Below, in pieces: positions 21,468 through 33,336 of a stretch of 64,000 nucleotides of DNA (position 1 is its first letter; the number at the start of each line of letters is the position of its first letter). The position numbers and the translations under genes are program-made. Location: contig OY743183.1 in the NCBI GenBank assembly GCA_963555705.1, positions 26,633,932 through 26,697,931 of the forward strand, read 5' to 3'. Source of the DNA: Ligustrum vulgare. Taxonomy: Eukaryota; Streptophyta; Magnoliopsida; Lamiales; Oleaceae. The notes under the pieces were generated by a model, which saw only the letters and a list, made by a program, of their open reading frames with translations, made no database searches and was not told the origin of the DNA.

Positions 21468-22585
21468 TTTACTTTACTCATTTAATTTTGTTGATTGATT
21501 GAAGCTGCTCATCCAGGTTTAAAATTTACTTTACATGAATGTTATCATATTCTAATTAGAGAATAATTACTCTCTCTAAATGACTATTATTTTACAGCTC
21601 TTCTACATGATTATGAAGTTGAGAAATGAAAATAGGTTATGTCGAAGTGGCGCATCGGTATTGAGTGATGAAGAGATGGGTCATGTGTTTCATCACATAG
21701 GCACATCTTCATGACTTCATCATCCAAACAAGAGGCTCTACGTTAACAATGTCCTATTTTCATGTTCATATATGTATGATTTTTTATTATTTTAACCTGG
21801 GACATGCTTAAATGCCACAAAAAAAATGCAGGCCAGTAGTAGGTAAGTTTATAAAAGTTTGCACCATCACATTCTACAGGTGACCAGTTGAGTAATTTTG
21901 CAGTAAAAGAGAGTTTTGCACCGTTTTATTAGTATATACAAGGATGAGCGGATCAAGTTATGCACGAGGAATAAAAAGTTGCATCGCGCATCCAAATTAC
22001 AGCAATGTTGATGAATGTGTATCCGTCAGTCTAAATATCTAGACATTGTTTGAGACCCATCAAAATTTACTACATTTTTCTCTCTTACTTTTAACTACAC
22101 ATTTTCTAATAAAATAAAATAATATTATACTTTTCTCTTTCTTATTTTAAACCATATTTTCTCAAAAATCACTATTTCAAAATACATTTTTTCAAATAAC
22201 TTGATTATAATAGGAATCAAACAAGGGCCTAATAGTAGCATGAAGACTAGACAGTCATTTAGCTTCTGTTTGATAAAATATTTTTGTTTAAGAAAAAAGA
22301 ATGCGATATTTTCGAGGTAAAATATGTGATTGAAAAGTGATTTGAGGAAATGCGTGTTGTTAGAAAATGGTTTGAAAAAATAAAAAGTGGTTTGATAAAA
22401 ATGCATTTTGTATAAACAAATTACCAATCGGAGGCTTAAATAAAATACCTTTTATTTATGTAATTGTATCCAAAAAAAGAAACATATGTATGCAGTTACA
22501 TTTTGCAGGAAGTGTATGGATCATAAGCTTTTAGACGAGGTGGTTGGTTGAATAATATATACCTTTTGATCAAATTGCATTTTAT
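21468..22585. other. Intergenic sequence with a degenerate MITE
   Basis: No gene is recognised. A block at about 22255-22437 (tctgtttgataaaatatt ... aaacaaatta) resembles MITE-like repeats seen near 25223, 36791 and 45290. Another at 22060-22210 resembles the reverse complement of 43440-43640. The rest is AT-rich. It is the region downstream of the gene at 22586-24034. Confidence 0.5.
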
Positions 22586-24034
22586 TTATCTCTTCATGAT
22601 ATCATCCTTCTTCACAGTGACAGTGAAATCCCAAAGGTCCCCATACTTCTCATTGAAATCCCATATGTCCATGGTGTTGTAATCGGCAATCAACTTGTCA
22701 CGAGCTCCTCTCTCCATATTGTAAATCTGAGGTTCGAAGTTGTGAGGTTCGCTTGGCTTATCCATCTCAATTATGCAAAATATGACAGTAAAAATGGCTG
22801 CACCAATGTACAAGTATTCCCCCTACAAGCACAGAGATGAAACAAGCCAGTTAACTTTTAGCCACACTGAAATTGTGCTTACAAACTTCAAACAATTTGA
22901 GATATGGAGAGTAAATTCTACACTAGTTAAGCAATCAAACTAATAGAAAAATAATCAAACAAGGTATGGAATTGGAGAGTATTACAATCATTAGAATTCC
23001 ATAAATATTTCCACATCAATAATAATTTGAGGCTCAAATCTCGCGTACCGGCACATCGAAGTACAATCCAGCAACAATTGCTGGAAGGAATAGCCATGAG
23101 ATAAAACCTGAGATGAACAAAACATAATCAAACCACATAATCTCATTGACAGGGAAAAAAAAAAAAAAAGAAGCAGTTTTTATAATTTAACAGTAGTTAG
23201 AGATGATTTCGATACCCTGGAATCCTGTAGGAGGTCCAATCGCAGCATAGTCTTCTGCAATTGATCCCCAAAATGTCCCTGGAATGGAGGTTTTATTACA
23301 AGCAGAATTGCTATACCAATATTTGAAGTTAATTGGAAATAAATTCTGCAAGGATTAGCTAATTGTGTTGATCTTCACATCTAAATTAATAGAAATTTCC
23401 AAGCATAAAAAGCACATTTTCAACAAAAATATCAATACATGATATTTAGAGAATCGAATTCCTCAATTGTTTACAAGAATCTTTTCGTGTACAGTTCTTG
23501 GTGAGAAGTTTCTCTCAAGATTCACAGTTCTTCTAGATTTAAATGCTCAAGAAACAATTATGGCTTACATGAAACATGTCATTAACGTATTAGAAAACAA
23601 AATTGTGGAAGAACTATACCTTTTTCATCACCTTCATAGTATGTATGGTGGTCATCATATTTCCCATACTTAAAATCTTCCTACAAACATCAGCAACAAA
23701 ATCCTGAAACCACCCATATATGTATAAATCCAAAAAAAAAAAACGTAAACCCATGAATTCATACAAAATATCAACAAAGAAAACCTACAGAATCAATCCC
23801 ATTGGTCCTCCACCTGTCCACTGGATCTTCATTCAAGTCCGGCTCTATTTCTGAAAGCCCAGCATACAATCTTGTTGACTTAGTTTTGCAATAGTTTACA
23901 CCAGTTCTCAAAGCAAATGAATGTGAAATTTTCATGAAAAAATCCCTTTTCTGGGTTTCAGATAATTCGGGTTTTCTGGATAGAATATTTGGGATTGAGG
24001 TAGTAGAAAGTGTTGGGACCGGGAATGTCGCCAT
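22586..24034 (-). CDS. PNSB5: Chloroplast NDH subunit of subcomplex B 5-like protein (NDH18/PnsB5)
   Basis: Five exons on the minus strand join to 666 bases, a 221-residue protein: 23789-24034, 23620-23680, 23216-23278, 23049-23107 and 22586-22822. All introns are GT-AG, with phases 0, 1, 1 and 0. The first 50 or so residues (MATFPVPTLSTTSIPN...) are rich in Ser/Thr and basic residues, like a chloroplast transit peptide. The core reads FWGSIAEDYAAIGPPTGFQG, a hydrophobic segment ISWLFLPAIVAGLYF, then LYIGAAIFTVIFCIIEM, and an acidic C-terminus with DYNTMDIWDFNEKYGDLWDF. The two membrane segments fit the thylakoid. I match it from memory to PnsB5/NDH18, a subunit of the NDH complex in cyclic electron flow; the gene model is firmer than the name. 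A broken copy of exons 1-2 lies at 33.3-34.2 kb. Confidence 0.68.
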
Positions 24035-24655
24035 TTCAGTTATTCTGCTTTTGAATTAAGGGACTGAACTGGCTTTAATGTGCATATGAAGTTCCTCTTT
24101 TGAATTATTATTCGTGCCTGCGAATCTCTGTTGTATTGCATAATATTGGAGGAAATGTAAAATGGGTGATAGAGAGCCTCTTTGCATCTTATCCAAGTTT
24201 TGACTCAACTCTTGAATCTGATATCCATTTCCACCAGCGACCAATTCACTATTTTGGTTGAGTAAGAGTCGACTTGACTATTTGATCATTTATCGTTGTC
24301 CTTAATGACGAAATAGTATTTAATTAAAAAATATTAAAATTCTATTATTATATAAATGCTTTAAAACGTAATTTCATTTAAAATGAAAATATAGTTCAAT
24401 ACAAACAAAAATAGTAGGAAAATACTTGATATAACCTTACTCCGTAATTATAAGTTTAGACAACTGCATTCTCCAAGGTCTCATGCTTTGAAAGCGCTGC
24501 AAAATTGCCTCATTCTCAATGAGTTTAAAACTCTTGTGCTATGTGTAAATTACGAAACTGTCATTCAACCAGTCATCTTCCAAAGCAGCAAATGGATTGG
24601 ACGGATGGCATGGCATAGGTAATGGATATAAGACTGCAGTTGATAGCCTTAAATT

Positions 24656-24990
24656 TTCCATGGAAATGGGTTTTCCAAGTGATTTTTTCCAATTTTCGCG
24701 CTGTTTTCTTGCTTAAGTCTTCCATAAAATTCGTTTTCCAACTTGTCCATAAAATCTTTTACCAATTTCGTTATGTTTGATCCTTTTTATTGTTGTTAAC
24801 TGATTTATTTGTTTCCAAGAATTAAAAATTATTATAAAGTACAAATATGTGAAAAAACTAAAAAAATATATTAAAGTAGCTAAATTTTGCTTCATTTTTC
24901 ATGAAAAATAATGTCAATCAAATAACAAAAGTTGAAAAACTTTCCATTTTTTCCACATTGAAAATTAAAACAATCAAACACATTACTAGG
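24656..24990. repeat. Dispersed repeat, copy 2
   Basis: The block from ttttccatggaaatgggttt through aatgtcaatcaaataacaaa matches 39991-40437 and, in its right half, 1-150. Shared landmarks are tccttttattgttgttaact, aagtacaaatatgtgaaaaa and caatcaaacacatta. It is non-coding. It lies in the part of the duplicated locus that copy B lacks, so it may have been inserted after the duplication. Confidence 0.6.
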
Positions 24991-25222
24991 ATGTTACATT
25001 TTTTTAAAAAAAAGAATAATAATTAATTAATTAATTTGAAAATCTAGTCGGATCTAGCACGAGCAGCCGAACGTACTCGCCCATAGCTGGATATGCCCCT
25101 ATTTTCCACTTTCTGTATTTTTCTTTTTTCGTTACTACTTTCCTTGATAATTTTATTCTTTATTATTTTTATTTTTATATTTTAACATGTCGTCTTATTT
25201 AAAAAAAAAAAAAATGTTGAAG

Positions 25223-25674
25223 ATAAGCCTTTGTTTGATAAATTTGTTTAAAAATTATTTTTTTACAGCACAATTTTCTAAATCAATTTTTAATCTTACA
25301 AGTTTTCTCTCTCCACTTTTCAACTACATATTTTACCTCGAAAATATAAAAATTAATGTTTTTAGAATTGTCCTAGTCATCAACCTGGTTGAGAGATTAG
25401 GTCAAAAGTAGGAGGGTCAACCCGGAGTCGACTCGGGATCGACCTGGGCATTAGATAATATTAAATAAATCAAAAAATTAGAAAAATAAATATGAAACCC
25501 GGGTCAAACCCGAGATTGGGTCGGCCTAGTTTCTTGGGTCGTTGACCGAGTTTGATCATACTGGGTTTCTGATGTGACCCGGCCCGAGTCACATATTTTC
25601 GAGTCACCCGGACCGAGTTTGAAAACAATGTAAAAAACATACTTTTAAATACAAAACATTTAACAAACAGCACA
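25223..25674. mobile_element. MITE-like insertion carrying a second insertion
   Basis: Copy B of the segmental duplication has the sequence tgttgaagttaatatttt around 34538-34555 with nothing inserted. Copy A has tgttgaag, then about 450 bases starting ataagcctttgtttgat and ending aacaaacagcaca, then aatatttccg. The ends form an imperfect inverted repeat (tttgtttgata / aacatttaacaaac). Inside it, about 25362-25629 is G/C-rich sequence with repeated gggtc / gacccg motifs, probably a second nested element. This resembles the bodies of the hAT elements at 33721 and 41220. Confidence 0.7.
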
Positions 25675-26673
25675 TAATATTTCCGATCCTAGAAAAATAC
25701 TACTTAAGGTGGTCTAACAACTCATTTATCGAATTTGAAGGGTCACTATAACTTTAAGACTACTCAAAAGTATTTTGGCAAAACTTTTATGTATAGGCCA
25801 AATTTAGCAAATATTTATAATCAATCAATTCACTTTTTATTCACATGATTTGTTGACCTTAAAATTCAATGGATACATGGTCAATAGAATCCCAACCGCA
25901 TCTCGTCCACGTAAGCATAAAGCATCACATGCGCACTAGAGCATACCACTAGAAGGCAAAGCCATCGATCGAGAAAAAAATTGGGCGACCGTTAGCACTC
26001 CAACAGTCAAGTCAATGGCTGAACGTGAGATAAAGAGTGCAAAGGACGAGATAAGTGAGATTTTTCCAGGGTTAGAAAACATTCATACATTGATTGTGAA
26101 AAGAACTTAGATAATATAGAGGGACTTTGGAGTAATGAAACCTATTTTTGCTAAATGTCATAATGAATATTTTAATTTTAAAAACGTCATCTTGAAGTAC
26201 ATGAAATGTAAAAATATCATTCTAGATTATAGGAATGGATTTTGAATTTTATTTAATACGCCAAAAAAAAAAAAAAAATATCAGTTACAACATCTAAAAT
26301 GTAACTACACAATAAAAATGAGTCCCAATGGAAAAGGAAACCTCAGACTTCTGTTCCCGGCATCAGTGCACAACACATATTCAAAAATTGTTGAATGTCT
26401 TCATCATTGTAGCCTCTTCATACAGAACTCTCAAAACACTTTAAAACTATGAGTGGAGAAGGAAACCATTACACCGAAATCATTCTTGGATAATATATCA
26501 GTTGACAGAATTTTATGAAAGTGTCAATCAATTCTTGAAAAGAATTTTTATAGCATTCCGACGCTGCTCCTCATATGATTAATCAATGATTGCATCAATC
26601 ATTGGAAGCATTCATCAGCCTGGCTTTGTGCACACCACAACATCATTTTGTGCTGGTAGTTACCCAAACAAGG

Positions 26674-27559
26674 CACTACAAGAAAATCACTCAACAGCGA
26701 CGACGTTTGTCGTCGCTAAAAGGCCAAAAATCGTCTCTATTGCTCAATAGTGACGACAAATTCGTCCCTAATAGTCGTCACTTTAGGTTCGTGGCTGATT
26801 CTAAATAGCGACGACACAATCGTCTCTATTGCTTCAGAGTCTATTGCGACGACTTTTAGCGACGACTTTGTCGACTCTAATAATTAAAATATTTTATTAA
26901 ATTTTTTTTTTTTTTGTGACTTGCTCCACCGGCCCAATTTTGACCCGATCCAAATTTCGACCCGACCCTCCAATCCAAGCATTTTATTTAATTCCTATGA
27001 TATATATGTGTATTATAGGATTCGAACCCTTGATCAAAGGGTTATGTGGCATTGTCTAAACCATTAGGGCAACTCAATTCTTGTGTTTGTTTTTGTTTTA
27101 ACTAATATATATTAGTTAGAAAATTGTATAAATAAATAGTAAGAGAATTAAAAAAAAAAATTGAACAAAACTAAATATAATATTTTACACGTTTATATAT
27201 ATATATAATAAAAAAATAAAAAAATATTGAAAATTAGGGACGACTTAGTAGTCGCTAATATATAGTATTAGAGATGACTATTAAAAGTCGTCGCTAAAAA
27301 AAAGTTAACAACGACTAAGTCGTCGCTACTACTATATATTATAGACGACTAAAAAAAGTCTTCGCTAATACCTACCCTATTGCGACGACATTTTTTGTCG
27401 TCGCAATTGTTTCTGGTATTAGGGACGACTTTTATGAGTCGTCGCTAATAGTTGGCGTATTTGTGACGACAAAATTGTCGTCCCAATAGGGTGGGTATTA
27501 GCGACGACTTTTTCTGTCGTCGCTAAACTTCGTCGCTGTTGCGCCAGTTTCTTGTAGTG
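26674..27559. mobile_element. CACTA-type MITE, 886 bp
   Basis: Terminal inverted repeats CACTACAAGAAA and TTTCTTGTAGTG with a 3-bp target duplication agg (26671-26673 and 27560-27562) identify the CACTA/En-Spm superfamily. Both subterminal regions are packed with gcgacgac / gtcgtcgc motifs in both orientations (about 26695-26880 and 27235-27540), as expected for transposase-binding subterminal repeats. There is no transposase, so it depends on an autonomous element. The central part includes a tRNA-like block at 27010-27085 on the minus strand. Confidence 0.93.
27010..27085 (-). other. tRNA-like block inside the CACTA MITE
   Basis: On the minus strand gttgccctaatggtttagac is followed 30-40 bases later by gggttcgaatcc, a good match to the B-box of tRNA genes and SINEs. 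The A-box-like part (tggtttaga) is weaker, and the T-stem cannot pair well. It is not a functional tRNA gene. It may be a tRNA-derived piece captured by the transposon. Confidence 0.4.
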
Positions 27560-27694
27560 AGGATTACTCATTTCTTGCTTCTATGATTGATATTCTTTTT
27601 TGGCTATGATATTGGTTTGAAACTGGTGGAGGATGGCAGCTCCAATTGTGGTGGTGGAGATGGCAATGGTGGACATTGCATTGAACCTATGATC

Positions 27695-27744
27695 GGTGCC
27701 ATCACTCAAACTGTATTACGGTGCCATCACTCAAACTGTATTAC
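27695..27744. repeat. Tandem duplication, 25-bp period, two copies
   Basis: The unit gtgccatcactcaaactgta followed by ttacg occurs twice in a row. No coding frame is involved. Confidence 0.9.
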
Positions 27745-27759
27745 GGAGTAAAGTATGCA

Positions 27760-29230
27760 TTAAAACTCAAAAAGAATACTCAACTTCGATTGTCAAGTAG
27801 TTCTAGCGACCCTAGTTGAGTAAACCACTTCTTACTTGATGAGGATGATGCAAGGTCTCAAAAACTACATTTATTCGGCCTCGAGTTCAATACTTTGTGT
27901 TATTATTTACACTTTTTACTTATTCACTAAATTAATTAATTTTGGTAAATAGTTAAAAAACAAACTTTACAGTAAGCAGTAGTGTAACTTTACAGTAATT
28001 AATCTTCATTTACATGCCTCATCCAAATGGCCAAGTATGCACAATATTTACCCGCTTGATCTAGAGGGACATGAAAAACTGCATCTTTAGGGGAAAAAAA
28101 GTCATGTTACAGGTACGAAAGAGGGATGCAACTTATTGTTTAATACATGCTGAAATTGAATAACTGGAAAAAATAACAAGTAGAAAACAGTTATGATGTT
28201 GATCCAAGTTGAAGTGAAGATTAACCAGTTTAAATAGCACAGCAGCTGAAGTTGATAAATACGTGGGAGATAAAAGTAATAATAGGATATTAGTAATGCT
28301 CAAATTGATTAACTAAGCAAGTTTTGTAATACCAGATTTAACACCAAAGCAAAATGCAGAATTTCCATATTTTTTTTAAGTGCCAGATCCAAAGGATCCA
28401 TCAATTTGACCATTTGTTCAAACAAATGATATACCGTTTTCGCCATGGTGTAATATACAATACTCTCTCCCAACCTATGATATTTTCATTCATTGCTTGC
28501 TTGCTTGAACATGGTATAGAGCCACATACTTTGCGAGATTTCTGGTGGGTTTAGTCTCTTCTAGTGCTAATGAACTAGATGGCCAGGTCAGAAAATCAAT
28601 ATAATATGTTGATCGAAGTGTAGAAAAGATTTCAGCAATAGAGGCTCAGCGAAAGCATATGCATGAGATGACAAAGCAAACTAAAGAATAACATCCGAAA
28701 GACATTAGCTACAGTCAAAATTGATAGGTGCTCGCAGAACTTCATTTGTAATTTCTAATAGAAGTTGAAAAAAAATGTTGATCGATAAGTCCCAGACTTG
28801 CAGTTGTTGTCATATTCTCTATCATATTACAATAAATTCTACAATGTTATGTTAAAATGAATGTATTCATCATCAATGCAATTAGTGTACTTCATCATAG
28901 TTATCATTAACATAGGTACTTTCATGTTTATGATTTAAAGGTGATAGAGTGTGGATTAGGAAACAGTAAAAAGCATCAAATTTCGGGATATCACATATGA
29001 AAATAATTTTTATTCATGGTAAAATCTGAAAATTAAACCGTGCATATTTTATTCTAAAACACCTTTCGTTGTAGTCAGAGACATCAGAATATCTCTAGTC
29101 ACTGACTTGGGAAGTGCCAACACTAAATGAACTACAATAACGATCTATTCTAAGTTTCGCTCTATAAATTCCAAGTCACGATCCATCTGTCTTCAGTGTC
29201 ACCACTCCCACACTATTGAGCCGGATTATG
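27760..29230. other. Intergenic sequence, no gene recognised
   Basis: AT-rich non-coding sequence with frequent stops in all frames. I see no clear repeat ends. Confidence 0.5.
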
Positions 29231-29241
29231 TCAGGCTATTC

Positions 29242-29374
29242 CATCATGTATTTGTAGAGTTGAGTAGCAATGTTTGACTGAGCACATGACTTGTCGAACT
29301 TTGCTGGCATGTCTATAATTTTTCCTCGAATCAAGTTTTGAGTATACTTGATGAAACGGATTCCACAATCTCCA
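29242..29374 (-). pseudogene. C-terminal fragment of a Ulp1-like cysteine protease (Peptidase C48)
   Basis: Minus-strand reading from about 29374, just after a possible acceptor (ttttgcag), gives DCGIRFIKYTQNLIRGKIID, then MPAKFDKSCAQSNIATQLYK and YMME with a stop at 29242. The start DCG is the nucleophile-containing motif of Ulp1/C48 proteases (Cys in D-C-G), followed by the usual F-I-K-Y-helix. Such proteases are SUMO proteases in host genes, but in plants many copies are carried by transposons. No upstream catalytic His or Asp is seen, so this is a fragment. Confidence 0.6.
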
Positions 29375-29664
29375 CTGCAAAAATGTTAGAAAAATTATCT
29401 CGTAAATGGAACTCCTTAGGTTACACAAAGGAAGAATAAATAACACCAGTATTAATTAAAAAACCAACTCTGGTCAGACAACATTCAACACCAAGCATAA
29501 CTGAACACATTTTTTTTTAAAATATGGTGTTTGCACCTGTTGCCTCGATGTTTCACTGCAGCTAAAGTGTACCCCTGATATTAATTCAAAATCATTTATA
29601 GTCTGACCATAATCAACATCAATCATAAGTTAACAAATTATTAATTTCATTTGTTTGCACATGT

Positions 29665-32048
29665 TGTGACACGACCCCGTCTTAAATCACCCTGTATGGA
29701 CCCAAGACGTGGCGTGCGCCGATGATGAATGCCAGCTATATACTGGACCCACCACCAAGGCTACTAAAACTTTTCAAATTCTATAAATCTTCTCATAATA
29801 CCCCTTGATTTTAAAAAAAAAAAAATTGACAGAGTTCCCTTTAAATATTGGATATAACCTCCCTGTAACAAAATCAACAAATCCTCAAACAACCACATGT
29901 AAAATACTGGGAATCCATATCCCTTCACTTCATCATATCAAAAATCAAAAGAGCTTGTGCCTGCCCATCTAGTTCTTACTACATATCATTCATTCCACTT
30001 ACATTTGATACATCAACATATCATTTTAATCAACTAAGTACTTGACAAAACAATAACTCGAGAATGGACCGAGTTAAATATATATATACATGGATCCCAA
30101 AAGAATGATGAAGACTAGAAACATACAACTACATGATCTTTGGCTCTTTGGCAGGCTTTCCAACTTCCTCTCAAAAGTATCCTGGAAGGGAAAAATGCTA
30201 CAAAAATATGAGATTTTAACTCAGTGAGTGGAGGGTTTGAAAACTAGTCATACTTTTCTCGTTTATATTTCTTTATAAAATCACTTTGTTTCTTAACTAT
30301 AACTTTTGATTGACATACGGAATTATTTAACTTATTTTGAAAAGAACGTCTAGTTGAAATGAGATCTTTTAAATTCTGAAATCATGGCATAAATAGTAAT
30401 AACTGTTTGATCATGCTCAAAATTCTGTTGAACTGTACTGAGAAGCTGAAATATTGTTCTATGAATAAATATATCATAATGTACTGAAAGAATCACATCA
30501 AAGTGTACCCAATGAACAAATTTACTCAAGTACAGAGTACTCTCAATGTACAAGGCAAAGCCATTCAAATCTGATAAGTTGATAATCTGATAAACTGTGT
30601 CATATGCGCATAGACTGCCCCAAAGGCTAAAGCACCCTAGTACACGGCCCAAAGCCTATATGTGCACAAGAGTGGGTCCCAGAGACCTCTGATTATCTGA
30701 TAATATGGTCATACACTGTGGAAACGAATTCACATCAGTACAGAGCGGGTAATATCACTTGGGTACTTTCTGATGGTTTTTCACAATAATAATTTACATG
30801 TAACAAATTCTTTTATAGAATAATGTACTAAATTTATAATTTGATTAGCTTGAAATTTTGAAAGAAGAAGTCTAAAATCATGCTTCTAAACTTGTATTTG
30901 CGAAAAGTAGTAATTTCTGTAACTTGTCTACTTAATTGAAAACATGAATCGTATGGAAAATTTATACCATTAAATATTAAAATTTAACTTTAAGGAAAAA
31001 TAAGTTTCTCCACTCACAGAGATTGTGACTGAAACCTAATTTGGCTGATAGGCCTGGCCAATCTCCGTGTCGCCTCCTGAAAATTAAATTAAAGCCTTGG
31101 ATCATCTCCAATAATTACAAATATTTAACAAATGCCCAAAATGAAATAACATCCTATACAATAACCACAAATTTCATATGCCTCCAACATTACATCCAAC
31201 CAACATTCTCTTATGTGAAATATAGCTTCATTATAATTAATATATCCTTTATTTAACCAATACCTCAATAGAATGCTCATTGAAACCAAAATCCCTTTCC
31301 AAGAAACTAGTAATGAACTAAATCTTCAATTTAATTACATGGGTAATTTAATCTCCAAGTAAACATCACCAAATTAAGCATTTAAGCATGAAATAATTTA
31401 ATATAGGCTTCAATAACTCAATCTTTCCCAAATCTTGAATTTAATCCACTATTATTACAAACTCTAGCATGTAACCACAAAGTATTCAACCAAACTTGAA
31501 CATTTAGCTCAATATCTTCAAGTGAACCATAAATCCATCCAAAAATCTAACATTTAACTCAATTAGCAAAACCCTAAAATCAACACCATATTTCAAATAA
31601 ATGGGTATTGCCTTACCTCTTGAAGATGAAAAATACAAGTAGAAGAGAATGATGGTTGAGTGAAATCCCCCTTTTTCCTTCTCTTTTCTTTCTTCCTTTT
31701 TTTTTTCTTTTCTTTCTTTCTTCTTCCCCCGATTTTTCTTCTCTCGGCCTCTGCTGTGTATTTCGTGAGTGTGTTGTGTGTGTTTTGTAGTTGAATTGTG
31801 GTTGTCTCCTTAAATCAAGACAATTTAAGTTTGGTAGAAATAGCATGTTGGGTCCTTAATCTATTATTCCAATAAAATCCCAAATATAAATGATAATAAG
31901 TTAAGTCCTTCAACTTATAACCAAATTTAAATGATCCTTAAAATATCCACTCATTTAAATTGGTCCCCACTTGGACTAAATTAGTCAAAAATAAATGTTG
32001 ACTTGCTAAAATAATTATTTGACTTGTAAAATCAAAAGTAGGTTGTAA
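29665..32048 (-). mobile_element. Solo-LTR-like insertion, about 2.4 kb, minus orientation
   Basis: Flanked by acatgt on both sides (29659-29664 and 32048-32053), so a 5-6 bp target duplication is likely and the ends are uncertain by 2-3 bases. On the minus strand it begins near TTACAACCTAC and ends GGTCGTGTCACA. It has no gene; a purine-rich leader (about 31650-31760) and repeated sctcactgag-like motifs are visible. Size and ends fit a solo LTR of a large-LTR gypsy family, like those at 14256 and 17818. Confidence 0.62.
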
Positions 32049-32649
32049 CATGTAGCCTCGCTATTGTACTGGAAGGCAAAGCTTTTTGAAAAACTTTGCA
32101 ATAAAATACCGTTTTGAGCGCTTGACTAGCAAAGCCCATCTTTTGATGTTTCCTCAATGAAACCTAATACTGATGCTTTCATTTTGAGCTTGTACGTACA
32201 AAGATAATCAGTTTGTTGAAAAAAATTAGAAATATGAAAACAGTCTCACCAACAAAACTTGAATTTATTCCCAAAAAAAGATGCACTAACAGTACATTTA
32301 CGGTATGCAGTCCTGAATAGATCTGGACAAAACTATTGATACTATGTACTGTACTCTATGATCCATCTTCAGAGAGAGGTCGTAGGGTTTCATTTTCTTT
32401 TTTCCTAACTGATAACCATTTCATGTACTAAACTTGCTGAATAAACAAAAATGGTAAGAAAAGATGTAAAATGTTGCAATGTTCACATTGTCTCAAGGTT
32501 AGGATCTACTCTGTAATCTTCACTTTTTTATCGTTGCAAAGGTTAAATATATTGGTCTTATTATTAAAATCCTGCAAATCAGTGAAGAATTTAGAAAGTC
32601 AACAACTCAACAAAAAATGTTATAGCAAAAGAAAATGTCATTATTAAGA

Positions 32650-32799
32650 AAAAAAAGGTGTAGCCCATACCCAAAGTTTGGGTAACTCCCCGCTTGAAAC
32701 AAGACACAAATCCTATAGTTCAGGATTTGAACCCTGCACACTGCTACGCTGAGCCTTACCAGCCCTCCCATTTTCCACTGGGAGATGTGCCCTGGCGGC
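32650..32799 (-). mobile_element. SINE-like element with 12-bp target duplication
   Basis: A perfect direct repeat tcattattaaga flanks a 150-bp segment (32638-32649 and 32800-32811). On the minus strand the segment contains gggttcaaatcc, a B-box of the RNA polymerase III promoter, and it ends in a T-run beside the left repeat. The long A-rich target duplication and the tRNA-like promoter are typical of SINEs. The A-box is not clear by eye. Confidence 0.75.
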
Positions 32800-32949
32800 T
32801 CATTATTAAGAGTTACCTGTAAGTAGGATTTGTAGTTGCAAAGGAGGGAAAACCTTAATAATATAGAGATCTTGTAGATGTATATTAGAATAAGCCTTTT
32901 TTATCCTTTACAAATTTGAATAGAAGATATTTGCACTAGGTCTCTTAAC

Positions 32950-33108
32950 CTGCCACCAATTTCCTCTGGAGGCGCCATAAGAACTATTTTCATTAGATGA
33001 TCAATTTCTTCTTGTTTGTTGGAGAATAAACTTCTTGGGCGCCATAGTTTATTGAAGAGTTAAAAGTAACATGGTTCAATAGGTGTTCCGTTCTCATCAA
33101 CTGAATTC
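32950..33108 (-). pseudogene. Broken exon of an unrecognised plant gene
   Basis: Minus-strand sequence between a good acceptor (gtgacag, ending 33109) and a donor (cag|gttaag, 32949). It reads NSVDENGTPIEPCYF, then after a one-base shift SSINYGAQEVYSPTNKKK, and after another shift ENSSYGASRGNWWQ. All three pieces look like one conserved coding exon of 159 bases with two frameshifts. I do not recognise a named family. It lies just before the pseudogene copy of the PnsB5-like gene and may have been moved with it. Confidence 0.5.
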
Positions 33109-33336
33109 CTGTCACGAAACTTAAATTAGATTAGCAGTAGATAAGTAAGAATTTGTATCTTCATAACTCCAAAAACTATAACTCGAATTTCCCTGTTAAT
33201 TTTCCAAATCTTTTTTCTTGATGAACTTATAATATCGAAACGAGAGGGTTTTTTTCCTGCATACCTAACGATAGGAAACTAAAAATTACTTCACAAATGG
33301 AATGCATTAGAAAACAAAATTCTGAATGAACTCTAC

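Larger units (their letters stand above)
23590..26115. repeat. Segmental duplication, copy A (functional gene side)
   Basis: From intron 2 of the PnsB5-like gene through exons 2 and 1 and the region beyond, this sequence matches 33308-35115. The right-hand shared block includes aggcaaagccat, cattcatacattgattgtga and gaacttagataatata. Copy A holds about 870 bases at 24235-25100 that copy B lacks, and a MITE at 25223-25674 that is also absent from copy B. Confidence 0.88.

Noticed and set aside
27010..27085. A true tRNA gene
   Set aside because: Only the B-box is good; acceptor and T stems do not pair, and the block is inside a transposon.
31613..31846. 77-residue minus-strand frame rich in Lys/Glu/Arg
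   Set aside because: It arises from the purine-rich leader of the solo-LTR-like element at 29665-32048.
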